Made by a program: the position numbers and the translations under genes
Notes under the pieces: generated by a model
What the model was told of the DNA's origin: nothing
The model's database searches: none
What the model saw: the letters and a program-made list of their open reading frames with translations, nothing else
NCBI GenBank assembly: GCA_045637205.1
Contig: JAZTYY010000082.1
Coordinates: 22,719-86,718 of the forward strand
From: RGIG4608 sp045637205
GTDB taxonomy: Bacteria; Bacillota; Clostridia; Oscillospirales; CAG-272
DNA: 64,000 bases
Direction: 5' to 3'
Shown: positions 33,962-43,297 of the stretch, in pieces
How the letters are laid out: each line of letters starts with the position of its first letter
How positions within the stretch are numbered: position 1 is the first letter of the stretch

Positions 33962-36592
33962 ATGAAATGGACATCACTTAATGATTTGAGAGAAAGCTAT
34001 CTTGCTTTCTTTGAGAAAAAGGGACATTTAAGACTTAAATCTTTCCCCCTTGTTCCCATCAATGACAAATCTTTGCTTCTTATTAACTCCGGTATGGCTC
34101 CTATGAAGAAATACTTCACAGGTGAAGAAGAGCCTCCGAGAAATCGCGTTTGCACATGCCAAAAGTGCATCAGAACTCCCGACCTTGAAAGAGTTGGTCA
34201 CACAGCTCGTCACGGTACATTCTTTGAAATGCTTGGTAACTTCTCATTCGGTGACTACTTTAAGGTAGAAGCTATCGAATGGTGCTGGGAATTCCTCACA
34301 AAAGAGCTTGAAATTCCCGAAAATCTTCTTTGGCCCTCAATTTATGAGGAGGATGACGAATCCTACGACATTTGGGTAAACAAGATTGGTGTTGACCCCA
34401 ACCACGTTGTTCGTATGGGTAAGGCTGACAACTTCTGGGAGCACGGCACAGGTCCTTGTGGTCCTTGTTCCGAAATCTACTTCGACCGTGGCGAAAAGTA
34501 CGGTTGTGGTGACCCAAACTGTAAGCCCGGTTGCGAATGCGACAGATACATGGAAATTTGGAACAACGTATTCTCACAGTTTAACAATATGGGCGATGGC
34601 ACATATGAAGAGCTCGCACAGAAGAACATCGACACAGGTATGGGTCTTGAACGTCTTGCTTGCGTAATGCAGGGCGTTGACAATATGTTTGAGGTTGACT
34701 CAATCCGTAAGATTATTGACAAGGTTTGCGAAATCTGTGGCAAGACATACGGAAACGATGCTAATAATGACATCTCCATCCGTGTTATTACTGACCACAC
34801 AAGAAGCGCAATGTTTATGATCGCTGACGGTGTTATTCCTTCAAATGAGGGACGTGGCTACGTTCTTCGTAGAATCATCCGTCGTGCTTGCCGTCACGGA
34901 AAGCTCCTTGGTATCAAGGGCGCGTTCCTTGTTGATATGGTTAACGTTGCAATTAACGAAAGCTGCGCGGCTTATCCCGAGCTTTCTGAAAAGGGTGACT
35001 ACATCCGTAAGGTTCTTTCTATGGAAGAAGAAAGATTCGATGCTACAATCGACGCAGGTCTTTCGATCCTTTCCGACCTCATTCGTGGCGCAATTAAAGA
35101 AAACAGCGACACAATCTCCGGTGAAGAAGTATTCAAGCTTTACGATACATTCGGTTTCCCCATCGACTTGACACGTGAAATTGCTGAAGAAAATCACCTC
35201 AAGATTGACGAAGAAGCATTTAAGGCGCTCATGCTCGACCAGAGAACAAGAGCAAGAGAGGCAAGAGCTAATATCAGTGGTTGGTCCGATAATTCCAAGA
35301 ATATTCTTGCCGACCTTCCCAAAACTGAATTTACAGGTTATACAGATTATAGAAGTGAAGCAAAGGTTATTGCAATCCTTGTTAACGACGAGAGCGTTGA
35401 CACAGTAAACGAGGGTGATTGCACGGTTGTGCTTGACAGAACTCCTTTCTACGGAGAGGGCGGTGGTCAGGTAGGTGACTCCGGTACAATCTATGGTGAA
35501 AACTCACTTCTTACAGTTTACGATACAAAGAAAACTGACGGTGTTTATATCCATCTTTGCACAGTTGCAAACGGTACCTTGAACGTTGGTGACACAGTGA
35601 CAGCTGATATCACAGATGCGCGCCGTGATGCTATTAAGAGAAACCACTCCGCAGCGCACTTGCTTCAGGCGGCTCTTCGTTCTGTTCTTGGAACACATGT
35701 TGAGCAGGCAGGATCTTACGTTGACGAAAACGTATGCCGTTTCGACTTTACACACTTCGTTGCTCTTACTGAAAATGAGATCAAGCAGGTTGAAGCACTT
35801 GTAAATGCTCATATTCTTGCAGCTAACGAAATCGTAACAAGAGAAATGGATATCGAAAGCGCAAGAAAAGAGGGCGCTATGGCGCTCTTCGGTGAAAAGT
35901 ACGGCAAGACCGTTCGCGTTGTTAAGATGGGTAGCTTCTCAACCGAGCTTTGCGGCGGTACACATTGTGATAATACAGGCAAGATCGGTCTTTTCAAGGT
36001 TATCAGTGAATCTTCCGTTGCTGCAGGTGTAAGAAGAATTGAAGCTGTAACAGGTCTTGGTGTTCTTCACGTTCTTGCAACAAGAGAAGCGCTTATCAAT
36101 CAGGCGGCTGCAGAACTTAAAGTTCCCAACGCAAACGACCTTGCAAAGAGAGCAAATGCAGTTATGGGTGAAATCGCATCTCTCAAGAAGGAAATCGAAG
36201 CGCTCAATAATAAGATTGCAGCTTCCAAGCTTGATGGTGTTCTCAATTCTGCAAAGGCAATTAAGAGTGTTAAACTCATCGCATTCAATGCCGAGGGTAT
36301 GGACGTTGATAGCGCAAGAACACTTGGTGATAAGATTAAGGCAGAGCATTCTGACACAGTTGCAGTTCTTGCTGTAAATGCTAACGGAAAGCTCAACTTC
36401 ATCGCAGTTGCAGGCAAGGACGCAGTTGCAAACGGAGTTCACGCAGGCAAGCTCGTTGGCGCTGTAGCGGCTGTAACAGGGGGAAAGGGCGGTGGACGTC
36501 CTGACTCTGCTATGGCAGGTGGCATTGATGTAACCAAGATTGACGAAGCTTTGACAAAAGCTGAAGAAATTGTTGAAACAATGTCAAAATAA
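33962..36592 (+). CDS. alaS: Alanyl-tRNA synthetase
   Basis: 876 residues from the ATG at 33962, with AAAGGAAAAATTAA upstream; a longer frame reads back through the T-box. It charges tRNA-Ala with alanine in the cytoplasm. The class II catalytic core is at the N-terminus (FPLVPINDKSLLLINSGMAP, GHTARHGTFFEMLGNFSFGD, FWEHGTGPCGPCSEIYFDRG). A four-Cys insert follows (CGDPNCKPGCEC). The editing domain has RNHSAAHLLQAALR and CGGTHC zinc ligands, and the C-terminal oligomerisation domain ends in a Gly-rich GGKGGGRPDSAMAGG. Codon use is strongly biased, as in highly expressed genes. Controlled by the T-box. Confidence 0.97.
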   Translation: MKWTSLNDLRESYLAFFEKKGHLRLKSFPLVPINDKSLLLINSGMAPMKKYFTGEEEPPRNRVCTCQKCIRTPDLERVGHTARHGTFFEMLGNFSFGDYFKVEAIEWCWEFLTKELEIPENLLWPSIYEEDDESYDIWVNKIGVDPNHVVRMGKADNFWEHGTGPCGPCSEIYFDRGEKYGCGDPNCKPGCECDRYMEIWNNVFSQFNNMGDGTYEELAQKNIDTGMGLERLACVMQGVDNMFEVDSIRKIIDKVCEICGKTYGNDANNDISIRVITDHTRSAMFMIADGVIPSNEGRGYVLRRIIRRACRHGKLLGIKGAFLVDMVNVAINESCAAYPELSEKGDYIRKVLSMEEERFDATIDAGLSILSDLIRGAIKENSDTISGEEVFKLYDTFGFPIDLTREIAEENHLKIDEEAFKALMLDQRTRAREARANISGWSDNSKNILADLPKTEFTGYTDYRSEAKVIAILVNDESVDTVNEGDCTVVLDRTPFYGEGGGQVGDSGTIYGENSLLTVYDTKKTDGVYIHLCTVANGTLNVGDTVTADITDARRDAIKRNHSAAHLLQAALRSVLGTHVEQAGSYVDENVCRFDFTHFVALTENEIKQVEALVNAHILAANEIVTREMDIESARKEGAMALFGEKYGKTVRVVKMGSFSTELCGGTHCDNTGKIGLFKVISESSVAAGVRRIEAVTGLGVLHVLATREALINQAAAELKVPNANDLAKRANAVMGEIASLKKEIEALNNKIAASKLDGVLNSAKAIKSVKLIAFNAEGMDVDSARTLGDKIKAEHSDTVAVLAVNANGKLNFIAVAGKDAVANGVHAGKLVGAVAAVTGGKGGGRPDSAMAGGIDVTKIDEALTKAEEIVETMSK

Positions 36593-36620
36593 TTGGATAA
36601 AACTATTATATAAAATAGAG

Positions 36621-36649
36621 AAAACGGCAGGGAAACCTGCCGTTTTTTC
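36621..36649 (+). terminator. Terminator of alaS
   Basis: AAAACGGCAGG/CCTGCCGTTTT around GAAA, ending in a T run. Confidence 0.93.
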
Positions 36650-36655
36650 TAGCTA

Positions 36656-36684
36656 TTGACAATTTTTGTTTGTTGTGTTATAAT
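36656..36684 (+). promoter_or_regulatory. Sigma-A promoter of the P-loop kinase gene
   Basis: TTGACA at 36656-36661 and TATAAT at 36679-36684 with a 17-bp spacer. Confidence 0.88.
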
Positions 36685-36713
36685 CATTAAAACATTTTTA
36701 AGGTGGTGAGAGT

Positions 36714-37250
36714 GTGAAGCTTGTGATAATTGTTGGCTCGGGTGCTGTTGGAAAAATGACGGTTGGTCAGGAGCTTATGAAAATAACTGATTTACGTCTT
36801 TTTCATAATCATATGATGATTGAGCCGGTTATTGATATTTTCGGCTATTTTCACGGTGGTGTTACTCAAAAATTGCGCGAGGTCATTTTCGAGGAATTTT
36901 TGAAAAGTGATAACGAAGGTATGATTTTCACATTTTTGTGGGCTTTCGATATGCCGACGGATAGGGAATACATAATGAGTGTTGCAGAGAAATTCGACGA
37001 GGTTTACTGTGTTGAACTGATTGCCGATAGGAGCGTGCGCCTTGAAAGAAACAAGAGTGAAAATCGTCTTAAAAATAAGGCGTCGAAGCGCGATTTGGTG
37101 GTTTCGGAGCAGAGATTGTTGAATGAAGAAAGATATCGCCTTGTTAGTGAGGAGGGCGAAATTCCATTTGAAAACTATTTTAGAATTGATAATACAAATC
37201 TTGCGCCCGATGTCGTGGCTCATATGATAAAAGAAAAGTTTGATTTATAA
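36714..37250 (+). CDS. P-loop kinase-like protein with GKMT Walker A
   Basis: 178 residues from a GTG with AGGTGGTGAG upstream. Residues 3-15 (LVIIVGSGAVGKMTVG) are a Walker A loop in which Met replaces the usual Ser/Thr directly after Lys, with Thr next; this GKMT form is known in a family of small kinase-like ATPases. DEVYCVELIADRSVRLERN gives a strand and Arg-rich lid, as in shikimate- or nucleoside-kinase folds. C-terminal IDNTNLAPDVVAHMI also fits those folds. The substrate is unknown. It stands alone between promoter and terminator. Confidence 0.7.
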   Translation: MKLVIIVGSGAVGKMTVGQELMKITDLRLFHNHMMIEPVIDIFGYFHGGVTQKLREVIFEEFLKSDNEGMIFTFLWAFDMPTDREYIMSVAEKFDEVYCVELIADRSVRLERNKSENRLKNKASKRDLVVSEQRLLNEERYRLVSEEGEIPFENYFRIDNTNLAPDVVAHMIKEKFDL

Positions 37251-37287
37251 AGAAATAGCAGGAACTTGCCTGCTATTTCTTTTTTTA
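37250..37287 (+). terminator. Terminator of the P-loop kinase gene
   Basis: AAAGAAATAGCAGG pairs with CCTGCTATTTCTTT, followed by more T. It overlaps the stop codon region. Confidence 0.9.
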
Positions 37288-37307
37288 GATATTTTTTTAC
37301 AAACATC

Positions 37308-37336
37308 TTGAAAAACGGAATAAAAAATAGTATAAT
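37308..37336 (+). promoter_or_regulatory. Sigma-A promoter of prfC
   Basis: TTGAAA at 37308-37313 and TATAAT at 37331-37336, 17-bp spacer. Confidence 0.85.
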
Positions 37337-37389
37337 AGAAATGTTGTGAACATTTAAAATTAACTAATTTTAGTATAAAGGAAAGAAAA

Positions 37390-38982
37390 ATGGCAGATTT
37401 TAATCACGAAGTAAAAAGAAGAAGAACATTTGCGATAATCTCTCACCCTGACGCAGGTAAGACCACTCTTACTGAAAAATTCCTCCTTTACGGTGGTGCC
37501 ATTCAGTCTGCGGGTACTGTTAAGGGAAAGGCTTCTGACCGTCACGCAACTAGTGACTGGATGGACCTTGAAAAGCAAAGAGGTATTTCAATTACATCTT
37601 CAGTTATGCAGTTTGAATATAACGATTATTGCATCAATATCCTCGACACACCCGGTCACCAGGACTTTTCCGAGGACACATATAGAACTCTTATGGCAGC
37701 TGATTCAGCTGTAATGGTAATTGACGCAGCAAAGGGTATTGAGCCACAGACAAGAAAGCTCTTTAAGGTTTGTGCTATGCGTGATATTCCGATTTTCACA
37801 TTCATCAACAAGCTCGACCGTGAGGCACAGGATCCATTCGACCTTCTTGACGAGCTTGAAAGGGAATTTGGAATTGGAACGTACCCTATGAACTGGCCCA
37901 TTGGTTGTGGAGTTAGCTTCAAGGGAGTTTTTGACCGTGAAAACCGTTCAATTCTTGCATTTGACGAGTTCCATAGCGGTAGAAATCGTATCGAGGGTAT
38001 CAAGTGCGACATTACCGACATTGAAAAGATGGATGAGCTTATCGGTGAATACGACAGACGCGCGCTTGTTGACCAAATTGAGCTTTTGGACGTTGCAAGC
38101 TATGAATTCGATCTTGAAAAGGTTCGTCACGGCAAGCTATCTCCCGTATTTTTTGGCTCGGCTCTCAATAACTTTGGTGTTGAACCCTTCTTAAAGTGCT
38201 TTCTTGAAATGACAACCTCACCTCTTCCAAGACGTGCTGAGGATAGAGTTGTTGACCCCTTTGATGAAAAATTCTCAGCGTTTGTGTTCAAAATTCAGGC
38301 AAATATGAATAAGGCGCATCGCGATAGAATAGCGTTCATGAGAATTTGCTCAGGCAAGTTTGATAGAAACAAGGAATATCTACACGTTCAAAATAATAAG
38401 GTTGCAAAGCTTTCTCAGCCTCAGCAAATGATGGCTCAAGAGCGCGAAATTATTGATTCAGCCTATGCAGGTGATATTATTGGTGTGTTTGACCCGGGTA
38501 TTTTCTCAATCGGTGACACGATTTGTGATCCTTCACTTAAATTTAAATTTGAAAGAATTCCCACCTTTGCCCCCGAGCACTTTGCACTTGTTGAGCAAAA
38601 GGACTCAATGAAGCGTAAGCAGTTTGCAAAGGGAATGAACCAGATTGCACAAGAGGGTGCAATTCAGATGTTCTTCGAACCAAACTCCGGTATGGAAAGA
38701 GTAATTGTCGGCGTTGTTGGTGTTCTTCAGTTTGAAGTTCTTGAATATAGACTCAAGCACGAATACGGTGTTGATATTATCCGCCGTCCCATGCCCCAGG
38801 CATACGTTCGTTGGATTGAAAACGAGAATATTGACATCAATAAACTCACACTTGACACAGATACAAAGTGGGTTCAGGACTACCGCGGCAACAACTTGCT
38901 CATCTTCCCAAGAGAATGGAGTATCCGCTGGGCACTTGAAAAGAATAAAGACTTAGTTCTTAAAGAATTTAGTGAGAAATAA
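37390..38982 (+). CDS. prfC: Peptide chain release factor 3
   Basis: 530 residues, normal family length. RF3 is a translational GTPase that removes RF1/RF2 from the ribosome after peptide release. The G domain shows G1 ISHPDAGKTTLTEK, switch I with RGISITSSVMQFE, G3 LDTPGHQDFSEDTYRTL and G4 FINKLDREAQDPFDLLDE. Domain II starts near 290 (FSAFVFKIQANMNKAHRDRI), and domain III ends with PREWSIRWALEKN. GAAAGAAAA lies before the ATG. Monocistronic. Confidence 0.97.
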   Translation: MADFNHEVKRRRTFAIISHPDAGKTTLTEKFLLYGGAIQSAGTVKGKASDRHATSDWMDLEKQRGISITSSVMQFEYNDYCINILDTPGHQDFSEDTYRTLMAADSAVMVIDAAKGIEPQTRKLFKVCAMRDIPIFTFINKLDREAQDPFDLLDELEREFGIGTYPMNWPIGCGVSFKGVFDRENRSILAFDEFHSGRNRIEGIKCDITDIEKMDELIGEYDRRALVDQIELLDVASYEFDLEKVRHGKLSPVFFGSALNNFGVEPFLKCFLEMTTSPLPRRAEDRVVDPFDEKFSAFVFKIQANMNKAHRDRIAFMRICSGKFDRNKEYLHVQNNKVAKLSQPQQMMAQEREIIDSAYAGDIIGVFDPGIFSIGDTICDPSLKFKFERIPTFAPEHFALVEQKDSMKRKQFAKGMNQIAQEGAIQMFFEPNSGMERVIVGVVGVLQFEVLEYRLKHEYGVDIIRRPMPQAYVRWIENENIDINKLTLDTDTKWVQDYRGNNLLIFPREWSIRWALEKNKDLVLKEFSEK

Positions 38983-38992
38983 TATAAAATTT

Positions 38993-39021
38993 AAAAAGAG
39001 AGGTACGCGCCTCTCTTTTTG
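38993..39021 (+). terminator. Terminator of prfC
   Basis: AAAAAGAGAGG pairs with CCTCTCTTTTT around TACGCG. Confidence 0.92.
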
Positions 39022-39540
39022 TGTTTCAAATTTTGATTTGTCGGTAAGTTAGTTTAAATAAAAAGCGCTCACGCCGCGCAGGCGCCACTTTTGAAAAAGT
39101 GGACAAAACAATCGCTTGAGGTTGTGCTGATTTTACGTAAATTTTCGATAATTCACAAATGAATTATCGGTTTTGCAAGCACAATTCCGTTCTTACGTAC
39201 AAGTACGACGAACAAAATTGCACTTTCAAAACTACGAAAATAACTCCGTTGGAGTGATTTTCTAAAATTTACTTTGTGTGAGCGTATAGATTTTGGTGGA
39301 TATAGGTATATCATTTGTAGTAGCAAATTGAGGTTTTTTTGTGCAAAGCACGAAAATAACAATGTGCCGAGCGCGAAGAAGTGAGGCGCTCAATTTGCGC
39401 GAAGTCTGTTAGGTTAGCACAAACTATATGGCTACACTAGAAAAACGTTTAAAGTTTTTCGGGGCGTGGGGCGGTTTTTCAAAAAAGCCCCACAATTTAA
39501 ATAAACTATCTTCTCACCGATAAATCCCAATTTATAAACA
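39022..39540. other. Gene-free intergenic region made of serial hairpins
   Basis: No credible gene is seen in about 520 bp. Instead there are consecutive inverted repeats: CGATAATTC/GAATTATCG (39146-39169); a long imperfect hairpin centred on CGTACAAGTACG (about 39179-39222); AAAAT-ACTCC/GGAGT-ATTTT (about 39236-39261); TTTTGTGC/GCACGAAAA (about 39337-39357); GAGCGC/GCGCTC (about 39369-39391); and TGGGGC/GCCCCA (39467-39492), the last nearly identical to one at 58356. It lies between convergent genes, so promoter function is not expected. Confidence 0.6.
39467..39492 (-). repeat. GC-capped T/A hairpin element, copy 1
   Basis: Read leftward: TGGGGC, six T, GA-centre, five A, CC, GCCCCA. The element at 58356-58383 has the same body with one extra G:C pair and TC instead of CC. 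Confidence 0.75.
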
Positions 39541-39569
39541 AAAAAGTCGGTATTTCTACCGACTTTTTG
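39541..39569. terminator. Terminator of the adhE-phosphotransferase operon
   Basis: AAAAAGTCGGTA/TACCGACTTTTT around TTTC, a perfect 12-bp stem working in both directions, 7 bp past the leftward stop codon. Confidence 0.92.
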
Positions 39570-39575
39570 TATTTT

Positions 39576-40316
39576 CTATTCGTAATCAACTACGTCTGTC
39601 CAAGAAAGAAGGAACTCTCTCTCTTCTTCGTTACCCTTCACGGACTGTGAAGCCGCAACGATGGGCATCCATTTTTGAACGTACTGCTTTGCTGTATCAC
39701 TCTTCTTGCAGAAAACGTTGAGATACTTTTCAGCGCTTTCGTTGTCACCGTGGAGGCAGAAGAGAAGATAAGTTCTTGCTACGTCAGCGGACGCGTTACC
39801 CTGTGTAGCGTGTGACCAGTCAAGGATATATGCCTTGCCGTCATCTGAAATAATGATGTTAGAGGGGTTAAAGTCACCGTGACAAACCTTGTTGTGCTTG
39901 GGCATACCCTCAAGACGAGTGTGAAGCTCATATCTTGTTGTTGCATCAAGGCTTGAGAGTGAAATTTTTCTGTTCATCTTGTCCTTAAGCTTTGTAAGAA
40001 GGGGAGATTTCTTTGAGTGAACCTCCATTTGAAGATCAACAAGAAGCTCGATATATTCGTCCTTCTTTTCGGAATTCTTTTCCATAAGCTCAGCAAGAGT
40101 TGTGCCTTCAACGTATTCATTTACGATTGCCCATTTGCCGTCAATCATATTAACGCCAAGGATTTTAGGAATGTTAAGGCCTGTTTCTTCAATTCTTGCC
40201 TGATTAAGTGCTTCGTTAAGAACGTCTGACTTTGAATATTCAGCGTCAAACACCTTAACTGTCTTATCACCATCGCGGTAGATTGTTTTATGCTTTCTTT
40301 GTGCAATTACTGTCAT
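39576..40316 (-). CDS. Aminoglycoside phosphotransferase/choline kinase-family protein
   Basis: 246 residues; AAGGAG precedes the leftward ATG. Kinase-like fold: the N-lobe has YRDGDKTVKVFDAEYSK with the likely ATP lysine, the hinge AIVNEYVEGTTLAELM, the catalytic loop CHGDFNPSNIIISDDG (Brenner motif HxDxxxxN) and the metal-binding ILDWSHATQGNASADVART (DxD/E-like DWS). Family members phosphorylate small molecules such as choline, sugars or antibiotics; nothing marks this as a resistance enzyme. It starts 14 nt after adhE, so the two share a transcript and probably redox control. Confidence 0.82.
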   Translation of the reverse strand: MTVIAQRKHKTIYRDGDKTVKVFDAEYSKSDVLNEALNQARIEETGLNIPKILGVNMIDGKWAIVNEYVEGTTLAELMEKNSEKKDEYIELLVDLQMEVHSKKSPLLTKLKDKMNRKISLSSLDATTRYELHTRLEGMPKHNKVCHGDFNPSNIIISDDGKAYILDWSHATQGNASADVARTYLLFCLHGDNESAEKYLNVFCKKSDTAKQYVQKWMPIVAASQSVKGNEEEREFLLSWTDVVDYE

Positions 40317-40330
40317 AGCTTTATTCTCCT

Positions 40331-42970
40331 TTATACAGTAGTGGGCATTTCGGGCTCGCTGAAGTGCTTACCGTAGTACGCGTTGAGGTACATCTGCTTA
40401 ATTTCACTCATAAGGGGATAACGGGGGTTAGCGCCTGTGCACTGGTCATCAAATGCCTGCTCAACCATGTCGTCAAGACGGTTAAGGAAGTCCTCTTCGT
40501 CAATGCCGTAGTCCTTGATTGTTTCTTTGATACCAACCTTTGCCTTAAGCTCATTGATCTTTGCGATAAGACCTTCAAGCTTTTCTTCATCAGTATTGCC
40601 CTTAACACCAAGATAATCAGCAATTTCAGCATATCTTGCAAGTGTGTGAGGGTGGTCGTACTGTGAGAATGTACCCATTTTAACGGGAGCTTCGGCGGCA
40701 TTGAAGCGAATAACCTCTTCAATCATAAGCGCGTTAGCAACACCGTGGGGAAGGTGGTGGAAAGCACCGAGCTTGTGAGCCATTGAGTGACAAATTCCAA
40801 GGAATGCATTTGCGAATGCCATACCTGCCATTGTGGCAGCATTTGCCATCTTTTCACGAGCTACAACGTCAGTCTGACCGTTTTCATATGCTCTGGGAAG
40901 GTATTCAAATACCATCTTGAGTGAACGAAGTGCAAGTGAATCTGTATAATCAGTTGCAAGCATAGCAGCGTATGCTTCAACTGCGTGAGTTACTGCGTCA
41001 ATACCTGATGCAGCTGTAAGTCCACGGGGTGCTGACATATGGAAATCGGTATCAATGATTGCCATATTGGGAAGAAGCTCATAGTCAGCAAGAGGATACT
41101 TAACACCTGTCTTTTCATCAGTAATAACTGCGAAGGGAGTTACTTCAGAGCCGGTACCTGCGGAGGTAGGAACTGCGATAAAGTATGCCTTTTCACCCAT
41201 CTTGGGGAATGTATAAACTCTTTTACGGATATCGATAAATCTCATTGCCATATCCATAAAGTCAGCTTCGGGATGTTCATAAAGAACCCACATAATCTTT
41301 GCTGCGTCCATAGCAGAACCACCACCGAGTGCAATGATTGTGTCGGGAGCGAATGCTCTCATTTGAGCAGCACCTTCAGTTGCATTTGCAAGTGTGGGGT
41401 CGGGCTGAACGTTAAAGAATGTTGTATGCTGAATGCCCATTTGGTCAAGCTTATCTGTGATGGGCTTTGTGTAACCGTTCTGATAAAGGAATGTGTCAGT
41501 TACGATGAATGCCTTTTTAGCGCCACGAACTGTTTTAAGCTCATCAAGTGCTACGGGGAGGCAACCCTTCTTTATATAAATCTTTTCAGGTGTTCTGAAC
41601 CAAAGCATATTTTCTCTCCTCTTAGCCACTGTTTTGATATTGATAAGATGTTTAACTCCAACGTTTTCAGAAACGCTGTTGCCACCCCATGAGCCACAAC
41701 CGAGTGTGAGAGAGGGAGCAAGCTTGAAGTTGTAAAGGTCACCGATACCACCTTGTGCTGAGGGAGTATTAAGAAGGATTCGGCAAGTTTTCATCTTTGC
41801 AGCAAAGAATGCAAGCTTATCCTTTTCAGTAATTTCATTGAGATATACGGAAGAAGTATGACCGTATCCGCCGTCAGCAACGAGGTGCTCAGTCTTTGCA
41901 ACTGCATCTTCAAATGTATTTGCACGATACATTGCAAGAACGGGAGAGAGCTTTTCGTGCGCGAATTCTTCAGAGAGTGCAACGCTTTCAACTTCACCGA
42001 TAAGAATCTTTGTACCAACAGGAACGCTTACACCTGCAAGGGCTGCGATTGTGTGAGCTGTTTGACCAACAATTTTAGCATTAAGAGCGCCGTTGATGAG
42101 AATTGTTTTTCTAACCTTTTCGGTTTCTTCGGGATTCAAGAAATAGCAACCGCGAGCTGCGAATTCTTTCTTCACTTCATCATAAATGCTATCAAGAACG
42201 ATAACGGACTGCTCGGATGCACAAATCATACCGTTGTCAAATGTCTTTGAGTGGATGATTGAGTTAACTGCAAGAAGGATGTCTGCACTGTCGTCAATAA
42301 TTGCAGGAGTGTTACCGGCACCAACGCCAAGCGCGGGCTTACCGGATGAGTAAGCAGCCTTAACCATACCGGGACCACCGGTTGCAAGGATGATGTCAGC
42401 TTCCTTCATAATTGTGTTTGTAAGCTCAAGAGAGGGAACGTCAATCCAGTCGATGATACCTTCGGGTGCGCCTGCCTCAACTGCTGCTTCAAGAATGAGC
42501 TTTGCTGCAGCAATTGTGGAATTCTTTGCCTTGGGGTGGGGGCTGATAATGATTGCATTTCTTGTCTTAAGAGCAAGCAAGCATTTAAAAATTGCTGTGG
42601 ATGTGGGGTTTGTTGTGGGAATAACTGCGGCGATTACACCGATGGGCTCAGCAATCTTTTGTGTACCGAAAGCCTCGTCCTCTTCAATTACGCCACAAGT
42701 TTTTGTGTCCTTGTATGCGTTGTAGATGTATTCAGCAGCATAGTGATTTTTGATAACCTTGTCTTCAACAATACCCATACCTGTTTCTTCAACTGCAAGC
42801 TTAGCAAGTGAAATTCTTGCCTTGTCAGCGGCACTTGCAGCTGCAAGGAAGATTTTATCAACCTGCTCCTGAGTATAAGTAGCAAATTTGCTTTGTGCTG
42901 CGCGAGTAGTTGTAAGCGCATCGTTAAGTGACTCAACGCTGTCAACAATAGCGTAGATTTTTTCGTTCAT
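40331..42970 (-). CDS. adhE: Bifunctional acetaldehyde-CoA/alcohol dehydrogenase AdhE
   Basis: 879 residues; AAAGGAG lies before the leftward ATG. It converts acetyl-CoA to acetaldehyde and then ethanol, consuming two NADH, and forms long cytoplasmic spirosomes in species studied. The aldehyde dehydrogenase half (1-440) has GVIAAVIPTTNPTSTAIFK, GVGAGNTPA and the catalytic cysteine in DNGMICASEQSVIV. The iron alcohol dehydrogenase half has IIALGGGSAMDAAKIMWVL (NAD binding) and the metal ligands in HSMAHKLGAFHHLPHG. Codon bias indicates strong expression. A Rex-like box covers its promoter. Fermentative ethanol formation is implied. Confidence 0.97.
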   Translation of the reverse strand: MNEKIYAIVDSVESLNDALTTTRAAQSKFATYTQEQVDKIFLAAASAADKARISLAKLAVEETGMGIVEDKVIKNHYAAEYIYNAYKDTKTCGVIEEDEAFGTQKIAEPIGVIAAVIPTTNPTSTAIFKCLLALKTRNAIIISPHPKAKNSTIAAAKLILEAAVEAGAPEGIIDWIDVPSLELTNTIMKEADIILATGGPGMVKAAYSSGKPALGVGAGNTPAIIDDSADILLAVNSIIHSKTFDNGMICASEQSVIVLDSIYDEVKKEFAARGCYFLNPEETEKVRKTILINGALNAKIVGQTAHTIAALAGVSVPVGTKILIGEVESVALSEEFAHEKLSPVLAMYRANTFEDAVAKTEHLVADGGYGHTSSVYLNEITEKDKLAFFAAKMKTCRILLNTPSAQGGIGDLYNFKLAPSLTLGCGSWGGNSVSENVGVKHLINIKTVAKRRENMLWFRTPEKIYIKKGCLPVALDELKTVRGAKKAFIVTDTFLYQNGYTKPITDKLDQMGIQHTTFFNVQPDPTLANATEGAAQMRAFAPDTIIALGGGSAMDAAKIMWVLYEHPEADFMDMAMRFIDIRKRVYTFPKMGEKAYFIAVPTSAGTGSEVTPFAVITDEKTGVKYPLADYELLPNMAIIDTDFHMSAPRGLTAASGIDAVTHAVEAYAAMLATDYTDSLALRSLKMVFEYLPRAYENGQTDVVAREKMANAATMAGMAFANAFLGICHSMAHKLGAFHHLPHGVANALMIEEVIRFNAAEAPVKMGTFSQYDHPHTLARYAEIADYLGVKGNTDEEKLEGLIAKINELKAKVGIKETIKDYGIDEEDFLNRLDDMVEQAFDDQCTGANPRYPLMSEIKQMYLNAYYGKHFSEPEMPTTV

Positions 42971-43069
42971 TAACGTATCTCCTTTAGGATAAAATTTATT
43001 TATATTTAATGTTATAAAACTGTCAAAAGAACTGTTTTTATCTATAAAAACAGAGCTTATCCATAGACT

Positions 43070-43087
43070 TCGTTAAAAGTTTAACAT
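43070..43087. promoter_or_regulatory. Rex-type operator at adhE
   Basis: GTTAA-AAGT-TTAAC at 43072-43085 is the core of the Rex box (TTGTTAA-N4-TTAACAA); 12 of the 14 defined bases match. It overlaps the leftward -10 element. Rex releases DNA when NADH is high, so adhE would be induced under reducing conditions. Confidence 0.72.
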
Positions 43088-43106
43088 ATTTTCTTCAAAA
43101 AGTCAA
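43078..43106 (-). promoter_or_regulatory. Sigma-A promoter of adhE
   Basis: Leftward TTGACT at 43106-43101 and TAAACT at 43083-43078 with a 17-bp spacer and TGT before the -10. A hairpin CTGTTTTTA/TAAAAACAG lies in the leader at 43032-43053. Confidence 0.7.
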
Positions 43107-43297
43107 GATATAAGATAAATCTTTGTTACTGATAGCAATAAATTCGTTATTATAATCATATATGCATAATTAACAATAAATCTTTTTGTTAAATTTGCAT
43201 ATATATTTTAACCACCATTGAAAGGGAAAATAACTGTAAAAACCATATTTTTGATAGTGAGGGACATTCAAAGAGTTCCAATGGTGGTCTTACAATC

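Noticed and set aside
39153..39362. Leftward 69-codon frame in the hairpin region
   Set aside because: No ribosome-binding site or familiar sequence; it crosses several inverted repeats.
39576..40316. Aminoglycoside resistance gene
   Set aside because: Only the general kinase fold is seen; operon context with adhE suggests metabolism, and no resistance-specific feature is visible.
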